Origin: G963717155 sp963717155
GTDB taxonomy: Bacteria; Actinomycetota; Thermoleophilia; Gaiellales; JALYLC01
Reading direction: 5' to 3'
Length of the DNA: 64,000 nucleotides
Assembly: GCA_963717155.1 (NCBI GenBank)
Contig: OY970326.1
Location: forward strand, 4,278,001 to 4,342,000
Positions 8,181 through 16,491 of the stretch are shown here, one piece after another. Below the pieces are notes generated by a model that saw only the letters and a program-made list of their open reading frames with translations, was not told where the DNA came from and searched no databases. Numbering within the stretch: position 1 is the stretch's first letter; every line of letters begins with the position of its first letter. Position numbers and translations under genes: made by a program.

Positions 8181-8955
8181 GTTCGCCCTCGTCCAGGGCC
8201 GGCGCGAGCGCGGCGGCCGCGCTCCCGAGGTAGGCGGTGATCACCCTCGGGTCGCGGCGCACGGCGTCGGCCGCTCCGCGCGCGATCACCTTGCCGAACT
8301 CGAGGACGACGACCTCGTCGCAGATCCCGAGCACGAGACCCATGTCGTGGTCGACCAGAAGCATCGCCTGGCCCGCGTCGACGAGCCCGCGCAACCGTCG
8401 TCCCAGCTCCTCGCTCTCGTGCGTGTCGAGCCCGGCAGCGGGCTCGTCGAGGCAGACGACCCGCGGCCTGGCGGCGAGCGCTCGCCCGATGCCGACGAGC
8501 TTGCGCTGCCCCTGCGACAGCTCGCTCGGCAGCTCGTCGACGATCGCCTGCAACCCGAGCAGCTCGAGCACCGGGTCGATCTCCGAGGAGTCTCTACGGG
8601 GAGGGGACATCGCCTCCCTCAGCGTCCGCTGCAGGGACGGTCGATGCGCGGCGACGAGGAGGTTCTCTCCGACCGTCAGGTCGTCGAACAGCTCGATCGA
8701 CTGCCACGTGCGCGCCAGCCCGCGGCGCGCCCGCGCGTGCGGCGGCAGGGCGGTGAGGTCGTCGCCGTCGAGCTCGACGCGGCCCCGGCTGCGGACGAAG
8801 CCGCTGATCGCGTCGATGAACGTCGTCTTGCCCGCGCCGTTCGGGCCGATCAACCCGACGAGCTGGCCCGCTCCGACCTCGAGGTCGACGTCCACGACGG
8901 CGTGCACCCCGCCGAAGCTCACCGAGATCCCGGTCGCGCGAAGGACTGGTGTCAC
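8173..8955 (-). CDS. livG: Branched-chain-type ABC transporter ATPase LivG
   Basis: 260 residues. Walker A is GPNGAGKT (about 37-44), then GLARTWQSIELFDDLTVGENLLVA (here given as GLARTWQ and LTVGENLL), the variant signature LSQGQRK, Walker B VVCLDEPAAG, and the switch segment LLVDHDMGLVLGICDEV that identifies LivG. The ABC signature LSQGQ is typical of this family. It starts 21 bp after the AraC-type regulator stop and overlaps livF. The loops that contact membrane partners are intact, so the pair should be functional. Confidence 0.88.
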   Translation of the reverse strand: MTPVLRATGISVSFGGVHAVVDVDLEVGAGQLVGLIGPNGAGKTTFIDAISGFVRSRGRVELDGDDLTALPPHARARRGLARTWQSIELFDDLTVGENLLVAAHRPSLQRTLREAMSPPRRDSSEIDPVLELLGLQAIVDELPSELSQGQRKLVGIGRALAARPRVVCLDEPAAGLDTHESEELGRRLRGLVDAGQAMLLVDHDMGLVLGICDEVVVLEFGKVIARGAADAVRRDPRVITAYLGSAAAALAPALDEGERG

Positions 8956-8976
8956 CGCTCGGTCGCCCCCCGGGAG

Positions 8977-9936
8977 CTACGGGGCGGGAGAGCGCCGCCA
9001 TTCGCTCGGCGAGCAGCCATGCGCAGCGCGGAACAGGCGGCTGAAATGCTGCGGGCCGGGCAACCCCCAGCGACTCGCGATCGCGAGGATCGTGAGATGG
9101 CTGAGGGCCGGATCGAGCAGGTCGCGGCGGCAGCGCTCCAGACGGGCGGCCCGGATCCACTGACAGACGCTCGTCCCCTCCTCCTCGAACAGCTTGTGGA
9201 GGTACCGCGTCGAGATGAAGCTCGCACGGGCGATTCCCTCGGGATCGAGTTCGGGATCACCGAGGTTGGCCTCGATGAACGACCTGATGTCGCGCAGGAT
9301 CTCCGAGCGCGACCGCATGCGCTTCGGCTCGGGGCTGCGGATCGGAACCGCGTACATGCTGCGGACGAGATCGAGGATGCATTCGACGGTGTTCGGGGAG
9401 TCATCCGGTCTGACCGTCCCGTCTTCCAGGCCGCCGAGGAGCCCGCGGAAGAACGCGACGGCCGCGCGTGGCACCCCGTCGCCGGCCGGGATCCGCAGCG
9501 CAGTCAGCTTGCTGATCCGCTCGGCGTCCCGGCCGAGGAGGTGGCGGGGCACCCGCAGGCAGAGCGACTCGAACGCCTCGTCTGCACGGCAGATCACCGG
9601 ATGCGAGGTCTCGTAGCTGATCGCGTCCCCGATCCCAGCGACCCCTCTCCTGCCCTCCTGCGCGGCCTCGAGTCGTCCGCGCAGGATCACCGAGAGGTGC
9701 AGGCACTCCGGATCGCAGGCCGCGATCGCCCGCGGTGTGCGCATCATCGTGTTCGCCGCGGCTGCGATCCGGAAGAAGGTGATCGGGCCCACGCGGTACC
9801 CCCACATCCGCGCGCCGAACTCCTCTTTCGCCGCGCTGCGGACGTGCACCGGCAGGTACGCGTCCGACGACGACTGCAGCCAGAAGTCCAACCGCTCGCG
9901 GGCCGGGACCATCGCGGTGTCGATGAGCAGCGCCAT
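8977..9936 (-). CDS. AraC-family transcriptional regulator
   Basis: 319 residues. The N-terminal ligand/dimer domain (about 1-190) opens with RERLDFWLQSSSDAYLPV, like the AraC-binding-domain-2 group that senses aromatic compounds and regulates their catabolism. The C-terminal HTH pair (about 215-315) has FISTRYLHKLFEEEGTSV and ending GLPGPQHFSRLFRAAHGCSPSEWR, the AraC signature. The gene lies inside the transporter/demethylase set, between the MetE-like and livG genes, so it probably controls this operon. Direct repeats upstream of the first gene (14686 and 14718) are possible binding sites; that link is inference. Confidence 0.85.
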   Translation of the reverse strand: MALLIDTAMVPARERLDFWLQSSSDAYLPVHVRSAAKEEFGARMWGYRVGPITFFRIAAAANTMMRTPRAIAACDPECLHLSVILRGRLEAAQEGRRGVAGIGDAISYETSHPVICRADEAFESLCLRVPRHLLGRDAERISKLTALRIPAGDGVPRAAVAFFRGLLGGLEDGTVRPDDSPNTVECILDLVRSMYAVPIRSPEPKRMRSRSEILRDIRSFIEANLGDPELDPEGIARASFISTRYLHKLFEEEGTSVCQWIRAARLERCRRDLLDPALSHLTILAIASRWGLPGPQHFSRLFRAAHGCSPSEWRRSPAP

Positions 9937-10002
9937 GCGAAGCGGGCCCAGACCTTATGAGGAATCTCCTGTTCGTGTCAAGTCGCGCAAGGCCCGTCAG
10001 CG

Positions 10003-11229
10003 TCACACGACGGCCTCCGCGCCGTACAGCGCCTTCGTCGCGATGCGAGCGCCCTCGGCGAGCGCCGCGAGCTTCGCCCACTGGATCGACGGATGCACCC
10101 GCTGGAGGAAGGCGCCCTGTGCGAAGCCGCAGTCGTTCCCTCCCATGACGTTCTCGCGCCCGACGAGGTTCGCGAGCCGGACGAGCCGGTCGGCGATGAG
10201 CTGGGGATGCTCGACGACGTTGGTGTGATGCGTGATGACCCCTGGGATCAGCACCTTCCCCTCGGGCAGCTTGACGTCCTCCCAGATCCGCCACTCGTGC
10301 TCGTGGCGTGGGTTCGCCTGCTCCATCAGGTAGTAGCGCGCGCGCACACTGAGCACGAGGTCGATCAGGTCGGCGAGCGGAGGGTCGAAGGCGTGTGGTC
10401 CGTGCCAGCTGCCGAAGCAGACGTGATAGCGGATCCGCTCCTCGGGGATGCCCCTGAGCGCGTGGTTGAGGGCCTCGACCCGCAGCTCGGCCCAGCGCCG
10501 GTAGTCCGCGACCGAGCCGCCGAGCGAGAGGATCGAGTCGTACTCGTGCATGAGCACCGCGTCGTCGACCTGCAGCAGGAAGCCCGCCTCGACGATGCGC
10601 CGGTACTCCTCGTGGAGTGCGTCGGCGATGGCGAAGACGAACTCCTCCTCGCTGGCGTAGAACTCGTTGCGCAGCCAGTAGACGCTCGCCGGAGCCACGA
10701 CCGGGAGAAACGCGTCGGTCACCTCGACGCCTCCGAGCGCGTTCTTGAAGCGGGCGATGTCGCGCTCGAGCGCCGAGCTGTCGTACTCGATCGGCCCGGT
10801 GCAGAACCAGAGCCTTCCCTCGGCCTCGATCTCGGATGCGCTCGGCCCCTCGCTGCCCTTGACCCGCACCTGGTTCTCGACCTCCCGGGCGAACGCAGCG
10901 TCGTGCTCGGCGTAGAACTCCGGGAAGGTCTGCCGGTCGCGGCTCGGCGGAAGGATGTTGCCGCCCTCGAGCGGCACCATCCGCCCCTCGAGCCCGCTGA
11001 CGCGCTCGTACAGGTAGGTGATCCAGGTGGACTTGCCCATCTCGCCGTCGTCGACGATGTCGATCCCCGCCCGCGCCTGGCGCCGCACCACGTCGTCGAC
11101 GGCGTCGCTGAGTGCCCGTTCGTACGCGTCCTGGTCGATGGACTCGCCGCGTGCCTCGGCCGCGAGGAAGTCCAGCAGGGCGCGTGGACGCGCGAGGCTG
11201 CCGGTGTGCGTGGTCAGGATCCTGTCCAT
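10003..11229 (-). CDS. Cobalamin-independent methionine-synthase-like methyltransferase (MetE C-terminal domain type)
   Basis: 408 residues from ATG 11229, preceded by AGGAGGAG. It corresponds to the catalytic C-terminal half of MetE, without the N-terminal half. TTHTGSLARP near the start is the usual opening of short archaeal/bacterial MetE-like proteins. Zinc-site residues are present: His and Cys in RYHVCFGSWHG and a later Cys in GNDCGFAQG. It overlaps the LivHM stop by 4 bp (ATGA). Given the folate-dependent O-demethylase in the same set, it may use or regenerate the methyl-folate product or act on another methyl donor. Short MetE-like proteins are often not true methionine synthases, so no symbol is given. 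Confidence 0.8.
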   Translation of the reverse strand: MDRILTTHTGSLARPRALLDFLAAEARGESIDQDAYERALSDAVDDVVRRQARAGIDIVDDGEMGKSTWITYLYERVSGLEGRMVPLEGGNILPPSRDRQTFPEFYAEHDAAFAREVENQVRVKGSEGPSASEIEAEGRLWFCTGPIEYDSSALERDIARFKNALGGVEVTDAFLPVVAPASVYWLRNEFYASEEEFVFAIADALHEEYRRIVEAGFLLQVDDAVLMHEYDSILSLGGSVADYRRWAELRVEALNHALRGIPEERIRYHVCFGSWHGPHAFDPPLADLIDLVLSVRARYYLMEQANPRHEHEWRIWEDVKLPEGKVLIPGVITHHTNVVEHPQLIADRLVRLANLVGRENVMGGNDCGFAQGAFLQRVHPSIQWAKLAALAEGARIATKALYGAEAVV

Positions 11230-13199
11230 CAGAGCTCCTCCTGAGTAGGTGTGAGGACCGCGGGGGCACGCTTCCTTCGCTTCGCCATCCGCCGCTTGTA
11301 CGCGGCGCCCGCAACTCCGTCCGGGTTCTGCAGCAACGTCAGGATCAGGGCCGCGCCCGCGAACAGCAGCGCCCAGTTGCCCGAGACCCCGAACCACTTC
11401 TCGAGCGCGTACGGAAACAGTGCCTCGACCGAGATGAGCCCTGCGAACACCGCGCCGGAGACCATGGTGATGCCGCCGACGTAGGCGAGAGCGATCAGGC
11501 TGAGTGCGGTCAGGGCCGAGAAGCGGCTCACCGTGACCGAGCTGAAGTTGTAGCCGTACAGGGCTCCGGCGATGCCCGCGATGAACGAGGCGATGCCGAA
11601 CGCTGCGAGCTTGACGTTGCGGACGTTGATCCCGGCCGCCGCCGCGGCGCGTTCGTTCGAGCGGACGGCGAGCATTCGCTGCCCGAGGTCCGAGCGACGC
11701 AGGTTCGCGACCAGCAGCCCGAGCGCGAGCGTGACGGCTAACACGAAGAAGCCGAACACCGGGCTCGGAACCTTCCCGTCGAGACCACGGAACGATCCGT
11801 ACGGGCCGAGATCGAGGCCGAAGATCTTCGGCTCGGGTACCGGCGAGCTCGAGCTGCCTCCGCCCCATGTCGTGTTCAGGAACACGAACTGCTCGATCGC
11901 CACCGCCGCCGCGAGCGTGACGACGGCGAGGCTGACGCCGCGGACGCGCAGCGCGCAGACGGCGACGACGAGCCCGCAGATCGTCGCGCCGACCGCGCCG
12001 ATCAGCATCGCCCACGGAAAGCCGATGCCGTGATCCGTGGAGAGGTGGGAGAGGATGAAGCCCGAGACTCCGGCGAGCGCGAGCTGGACGATCGAGATCT
12101 GGCCGACGTAGCCGGTGATCACGACCAGCGACAGGCACATGACGGTCGCCAGCAGCGACGTGATCAGCGCCTGCCTGAAGTCGTAGGGCAGCACGACCAG
12201 CGCGACGGCTGCGGCCGTCGTGGCGATCAGGGCGGCGCGCCACAGCTGGGTCGCGCGCGGGGCGAGCGGAAGCCGCTGCTCGATCAGCTCGCCCCGGGTC
12301 GGCAGGCTCGTCCCTCGGACGAACATGGCCACGACCATCAGCCCGAAGACGAGGAGCGGCTGCACGCCGGGAAGCGCCACGCCGTTGTCGGTCGGGAACC
12401 AGCCGAAGGTCTGCAGGTAGTACAGGATGTTCTCGAGCATCCCGATCGAGAGCCCGACGGAGACCGCGATCCAGAACGAGGTGAAACGCGCGAACAGCGC
12501 GGCCGTCAGCGCGGGCACCACCTGGAGCGGGAGCGACGTCGAGTCGAGCTGTGTGATCGAGGCTGCGAGCACGCCGAGCCCGCCGGCGATCACGGTGGCG
12601 AGCACCGTGTTCGTGAGCGCCAGCTGGTTCGGCGAGAGGCCGAGCAGCATCGCACCGACCTCGTTCTCCGAGGCGGCCCGGGTCGCGAGCCCGAAGCGGG
12701 TCAGCCGGAAGACGAGCGAGAGCGCGAGCGCGACCGCCACGACGATCGCCGGCAGGATGAGCCGGTCGACCGGAACGATCGAGCCGAGCAGCTTGATGGT
12801 GTCGCGCGGGAGCACCGGCGGCTGCGGCTTGGTATCGATGCCGAACGCGAGCGCGACGCCTGCCTGCGCGACGAGCAGCACTCCGAGCGAGGCCGCGAGC
12901 TTGGCGAGCGGCGAGGCGGTTCGCAGCGGCCGGAACGCGACGAGCTCGATGAGCAGGCCGAGCACCACGAGGAAGAGGAACGTCAGGACCAGCGCCGCGG
13001 CCGTCGACGCGTACCAGCCGTACTCACCGGTCTTGAGCGACCAGTACGAGTAGCCGCCGAGCATGGCGATGGCACCCGTCGCGAGATTGATGAACCCCGA
13101 TCCGCGGTAGGTCAGCACGATCCCGAGGGCGATGCCGGCGATCAGCGCGCCGGTGCCGAGCCCGAGAATCGCGAAGAGGAGGAGTTGGTTCCAGTCCAT
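11229..13199 (-). CDS. Fused LivH-LivM branched-chain-type ABC permease
   Basis: 656 residues in one frame containing both permease subunits. About residues 1-290 are LivH (GIVLTYRGSGFINLATGA near the start, FGLATRAASENEVGAMLLG as the coupling loop). About 315-600 are LivM (VMCLSLVVITGYVGQIS, and coupling loop GQRMLAVRSNERAAAAAGI). A basic tail follows (RRMAKRRKRAP). Multiple hydrophobic segments throughout indicate an integral membrane protein. Such fusions are known in actinobacteria. It is followed by the MetE-like gene with a 4-bp overlap and preceded by the binding-protein gene and a hairpin. Confidence 0.88.
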   Translation of the reverse strand: MDWNQLLLFAILGLGTGALIAGIALGIVLTYRGSGFINLATGAIAMLGGYSYWSLKTGEYGWYASTAAALVLTFLFLVVLGLLIELVAFRPLRTASPLAKLAASLGVLLVAQAGVALAFGIDTKPQPPVLPRDTIKLLGSIVPVDRLILPAIVVAVALALSLVFRLTRFGLATRAASENEVGAMLLGLSPNQLALTNTVLATVIAGGLGVLAASITQLDSTSLPLQVVPALTAALFARFTSFWIAVSVGLSIGMLENILYYLQTFGWFPTDNGVALPGVQPLLVFGLMVVAMFVRGTSLPTRGELIEQRLPLAPRATQLWRAALIATTAAAVALVVLPYDFRQALITSLLATVMCLSLVVITGYVGQISIVQLALAGVSGFILSHLSTDHGIGFPWAMLIGAVGATICGLVVAVCALRVRGVSLAVVTLAAAVAIEQFVFLNTTWGGGSSSSPVPEPKIFGLDLGPYGSFRGLDGKVPSPVFGFFVLAVTLALGLLVANLRRSDLGQRMLAVRSNERAAAAAGINVRNVKLAAFGIASFIAGIAGALYGYNFSSVTVSRFSALTALSLIALAYVGGITMVSGAVFAGLISVEALFPYALEKWFGVSGNWALLFAGAALILTLLQNPDGVAGAAYKRRMAKRRKRAPAVLTPTQEEL

Positions 13200-13213
13200 G
13201 CCCTGAGAGTCAG

Positions 13214-13261
13214 CGCGAGGACGGGGCGGGGCCGGACGTTCTGACCCCGCCCTCGTCCGCG
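13214..13261 (-). terminator. Intra-operon hairpin between binding-protein and permease genes
   Basis: GC-rich arms at 13214-13231 and 13245-13261 pair with few interruptions around a 13-nt loop. It sits in the 69-bp gap after the binding-protein stop. Partial terminators or stabilising stems here are common and let the binding protein be made in excess of the membrane components. Confidence 0.45.
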
Positions 13262-13268
13262 AGCTGTC

Positions 13269-14552
13269 CTAGCCCTGAGGCGTGAAGTTGGCCGGCGGGC
13301 GCAGCCAGCCGCTGAGGCGCGTGAAGACGCCCTTGCCCTGGTACTGGAAGAACTGGGCCTGGTCGTTGCACGCGGCGGGCTCGGTCGGGTACTTGCCGCA
13401 GCTCAGGCTCGGAGCACCGAGCGCCTGCGGGCCCTTGAACGCCCGGATCGTGGTCGTGAACTTCGGCGCCGTCAGCTTCGAGACGCCGATCTGGTTCATG
13501 ATCTTCACGGTCGTGAGGATCTGACCCCAGGAGACGATCACCCAGGCGTCCTGTGCGAGCTTCGTCTGCTTGAGCGTCGCCATCGCCTTGTTGTAGGGGA
13601 CGGCCGCCTTGTCGGTCTTGTCGCCGGCGAGCGTCGACGCGATGCCGTACACCCACGGGGCGAGGTCGCCACCCAGGCCCGCCGCGACGTCGCCGCTCAG
13701 GCAGAGCGGATTGGAGACGACCTTGGATCCGGAGACACCGAGCTGCTGCAGCGTCTTGGCCACGTTGACACAGCCGGCGGCATTGCTCTGCGGGACGACG
13801 ATGTCAGCCGTCTGGGCTCCGGCCGCAGTGAGCGGTCCGGTGAGGTCGGTCGAGTTGGGGTCGAAGCCGACGAGCTTCGTGGTGATCCCGGCGTCCTCGA
13901 GGCTGGTCTTCTCGACCTTGGCGCCGACGTCGATCCCCGGCACCTGCGGGTAGATCACGGCGGCGGTCGACGCGTGCAGCTTCGTCTTCGCGAAGGTGCC
14001 CCACGGGCCGAGCACGGAGTCGTTGGTGCCGAAGAGCGCGAACTCGTTCTTCTGGATCGCGTCGACGGGCAGGAGCGCGACCCCGCTGACGATCGGCTTC
14101 TTGCCGCCGAGCGCGGCGTAGAACGACTGGTTTCCGACGGCGACGGCACCCATCTCGACGACCGAGATGCGCTTGTCGTTCGCGAACTTCTGGCCGCACT
14201 TCGTCCCGTCTTCCTCGGCGGAGGTCGTGAAGCACTCGCTGAGGACCAGCTTGTGACCCTGCACGCCGCCGAGATACGTGTTGACGTACTTGACGGCGAG
14301 CTCTGCGCCCTTCGTCCAGTTCGGGCCGACGAGAACCTGGCCGCCTTGCGTGTTGATGGCGCCGATCACGATCGGCGAGAGCTTCGGGTTCGCCTTGCCG
14401 GCCGTGCCGCCGACATACGTGAGGTAGTTCGTGACCGGGCCGCCTGCCGTCTCCCGCCCTAGCGAGATCGGGACGGTGACCGCCAACGCGGCGGCTGCGA
14501 CTCCTACGACGATCGCGAAGCGCCCGAGGGGGCGTAGACCTGCAGACCTCAT
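13269..14552 (-). CDS. ABC transporter substrate-binding protein (Leu/Ile/Val-binding type)
   Basis: 427 residues, with AGGAGG upstream of the ATG. An N-terminal hydrophobic export segment (about 10-30) has no clear lipobox Cys. It then follows the type 1 binding-protein pattern: SPIVIGAINTQGGQVLVG, AVKYVNTYLGGVQGHKL, DTFTTSAEEDGTKC-like region with paired Cys (SECFTTSAEEDGTKCG), and LVGFDPNSTDLTGPLTAAG. Four to six Cys suggest disulfides. It is the first gene of the LivHM/MetE-like/AraC/LivGF/O-demethylase set and delivers the ligand to LivHM. The ligand is not predictable from sequence; an aromatic acid or betaine-like compound would fit the neighbours. Confidence 0.85.
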   Translation of the reverse strand: MRSAGLRPLGRFAIVVGVAAAALAVTVPISLGRETAGGPVTNYLTYVGGTAGKANPKLSPIVIGAINTQGGQVLVGPNWTKGAELAVKYVNTYLGGVQGHKLVLSECFTTSAEEDGTKCGQKFANDKRISVVEMGAVAVGNQSFYAALGGKKPIVSGVALLPVDAIQKNEFALFGTNDSVLGPWGTFAKTKLHASTAAVIYPQVPGIDVGAKVEKTSLEDAGITTKLVGFDPNSTDLTGPLTAAGAQTADIVVPQSNAAGCVNVAKTLQQLGVSGSKVVSNPLCLSGDVAAGLGGDLAPWVYGIASTLAGDKTDKAAVPYNKAMATLKQTKLAQDAWVIVSWGQILTTVKIMNQIGVSKLTAPKFTTTIRAFKGPQALGAPSLSCGKYPTEPAACNDQAQFFQYQGKGVFTRLSGWLRPPANFTPQG

Positions 14553-14685
14553 GCGCGTTCCGGCCTCCTTCTTCCACCAGCTCGTTTGCTCGGGCAGGAG
14601 CGTCTCGAGGCCGATCGCGGCACCCGATGACGTGCGCGGCCCCGGGCCATCGTCGCTGACGGGATCAGGGTGCTCTTCGCAACTG

Positions 14686-14726
14686 GCGCACAGTCAGACC
14701 GGGCGAGTTGACGTTCCGCGCACAGT
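14686..14726. promoter_or_regulatory. Direct repeat GCGCACAGT x2 upstream of the uptake operon (possible regulator site)
   Basis: GCGCACAGT occurs at 14686-14694 and again at 14718-14726, 32 bp apart (about three helical turns), within the roughly 200-bp gap upstream of the binding-protein gene. AraC-type proteins often bind direct repeats, and an AraC gene is in the operon. Similarity outside the 9-mer is weak. The rest of the gap (14577-14780) holds no gene that I can see. Confidence 0.25.
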
Positions 14727-14780
14727 TGTCTACGACGCCGGGAGCGGAGCCGTGATAGCCGCAGCCCGAGCGCGAATGCG

Positions 14781-15242
14781 TCAGGTTTCGCTGGATCCGC
14801 GGATCGCCGCGGCGACCTCGTCGAGCTTCCGATCGAGCGCGTCCAGGCGTGCGTCGATCCGCGCCGCGTCGCCCGACTCCTCCTTTTCCTCGGACGCCTC
14901 GCGCTCGCGCGCGGCACGTGCGACGAACGTCGACGTGATCGCGGCGGTGATGATCGAGACGAAGGCGATCCCCTCGAGCATGACGAACGCACCGACGAGC
15001 CTGCCCATGGGGCGCTTGGGAACCACGTCTCCATAGCCGACGGTGGTCACGGTCTGGACCGCCCACCACATCCCCAGCCAGATGTTCGGATACTCGTGGG
15101 GGTCGAGCACCCGCATCAACGCACCGGAGGCGACCACGATGACCGCGGTGGCGCCGACGATGACGCGCGCCGCGCCACGAATCGAGGGGGGCTCCCGCAG
15201 GAACCGCGACACGCGTCGCTCGAGCAGGCGCGGAAGCCCCAT
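14781..15242 (-). CDS. Two-helix potassium channel (ion-channel pore protein)
   Basis: 153 residues. A first membrane helix (about 27-45) is followed by a pore loop with the K+ selectivity filter TVGYGD (about 68-73) and a second helix (VGAFVMLEGIAFVSIITAAI). A charged C-terminal tail looks like a coiled coil (IDARLDALDRKLDEVAAAI) and probably mediates tetramer assembly. There is no RCK or cyclic-nucleotide domain, so gating is not evident. It is a single gene, divergent from the DUF6325-like/HTH gene. Confidence 0.88.
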   Translation of the reverse strand: MGLPRLLERRVSRFLREPPSIRGAARVIVGATAVIVVASGALMRVLDPHEYPNIWLGMWWAVQTVTTVGYGDVVPKRPMGRLVGAFVMLEGIAFVSIITAAITSTFVARAAREREASEEKEESGDAARIDARLDALDRKLDEVAAAIRGSSET

Positions 15243-15462
15243 CAGCGAGACGTTACGAGCCGACCCGGACAGGCTCCCCCGAGATCCCTGTCACTCGCGT
15301 ACAAAGCCGTACCGGGACTAGGTGACCTCTCCGATGCGGCGCGCGCGCACACGACGGATCCTTGCGCGTGCCGCCTCGGGGCAACGGCAGTGCGCTCTTC
15401 CCGTCGGGGCAGCGGAACGAGCTGTAGAGAGATCCACGTGAACACGAGAAGGAGATCGAGCG

Positions 15463-16473
15463 ATGCCCGGTCCGCTGCAGGTAATTGCCGTGGGGTTCGG
15501 TTCCAGTGAGGATGCCCGCGGTCGGATTCTGGCCGAGGTCGATCGGCTGCAGGGTCGAGGGGTCCTGCGACTTCTCGACATGCTGTTCGTCTCGAAGAGC
15601 GACGACGGAACGATCCAGCGGTTAGTCGTCGGTGATGACGAGGACTTCGGGGCGCTCCTGTCGAGCATCGTCCCGCTCGACGGTGCCGGCTTTGTCGACT
15701 CGGGGGTCGTCGGTGGCGCGTCGTCCTTCGACCCGTCTGATGCATCTGCGCTCGCGGAGGCGCTGCTACCCGGCAGGGCGCTCGCCTTCCTGCTCGTCGA
15801 GCACGGCTGGGCCCAGCCGCTCTTCGACGCGATCTCAGAGACCGGTGGCGAGATGCTCGGCGAGGGCTTCCTCACATCTGCAGCCAGTTTGCTCGTCGGG
15901 GCCGAGGTCGCAGCAATGGAGGAGGCAGCTCGCGTGATCGCCGAAGCGCAGGCCGCCGAAGCAAGCGCGATGCTCACGGCCATGGCAGCAGAAGCCCAGG
16001 CGGCCGAGGCGATCGCAGAGTCGGAAGCGATCCGCGCCGCGGCAGCAGCCGACGCCGTTCGAGCTCTGATCACCGCAGGCCTCGTCGAGGAGGCTGCGGT
16101 CCACGAGGCGGTTGAGGCCCTGAGCGCGGCGGGCCTCACGATCGCCGCGGCCGATGAAGCGGCGGCGGCGACGGTCGCCGAGTACGCCGAGGCGGTACTC
16201 GCGGCCGGCGACGCGACCGCCGAGGCGATCGCGGAAGCCGGTGCCACCGTCAGAGCAGCGTCCATCACGGTCGCCGAGGCGCGGGTGCTCCACTACCTGC
16301 CGACGCCGGCGAGCTTCGCGGTCATCGGTGACAAGCTCGGCATCTCCCGCGAGGCCGCGCGGCAGCGAGCCGAACGCGCCTACAAGAAGCTCGGGGTGCA
16401 CAATCGCGCGGAGGCGGTCACCCGGGCACGCGCGCTCGGGCTCATCCGTGCCGCCGCCGTGAAGCCGGCCTGA
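15463..16473 (+). CDS. DUF6325/DUF1269-like domain fused to Ala-rich helix and C-terminal LuxR/sigma-4-like HTH
   Basis: 336 residues; AAGGAG lies upstream of the ATG. Residues 1 to about 150 match the small actinobacterial domain that starts with an IAVGFGSSEDARGRILAEV-type strand-helix and ends in LLVEHGWAQPLFDAI. About 150-270 is an Ala/Glu-rich, almost charge-patterned helix (AEAQAAEAS, MAAEAQAAEAI), likely a long coiled coil. About 275-330 is an HTH: PTPASFAVIGDKLGISREAA, then AYKKLGVHNRAEAVTRA, as in LuxR C-terminal domains. So it could be a DNA-binding protein sensing through its N-terminal domain. The combination is unusual, and the function is unknown. Confidence 0.75.
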   Translation: MPGPLQVIAVGFGSSEDARGRILAEVDRLQGRGVLRLLDMLFVSKSDDGTIQRLVVGDDEDFGALLSSIVPLDGAGFVDSGVVGGASSFDPSDASALAEALLPGRALAFLLVEHGWAQPLFDAISETGGEMLGEGFLTSAASLLVGAEVAAMEEAARVIAEAQAAEASAMLTAMAAEAQAAEAIAESEAIRAAAAADAVRALITAGLVEEAAVHEAVEALSAAGLTIAAADEAAAATVAEYAEAVLAAGDATAEAIAEAGATVRAASITVAEARVLHYLPTPASFAVIGDKLGISREAARQRAERAYKKLGVHNRAEAVTRARALGLIRAAAVKPA

Positions 16474-16491
16474 CGTCTGCTCCTGCTCGGC

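Noticed and set aside
10003..12243. Apparent 746-residue fusion of a MetE-like domain to an unknown N-terminal part
   Set aside because: The upstream half is antisense-frame read-through of the LivHM gene. An ATG with AGGAGGAG at 11229 marks the true start.
15318..16268. 316-residue Ala/Ser/Thr-rich minus-strand frame
   Set aside because: It is the antisense of the Ala-rich coiled-coil region of the DUF6325-like gene, with low complexity and no start context.
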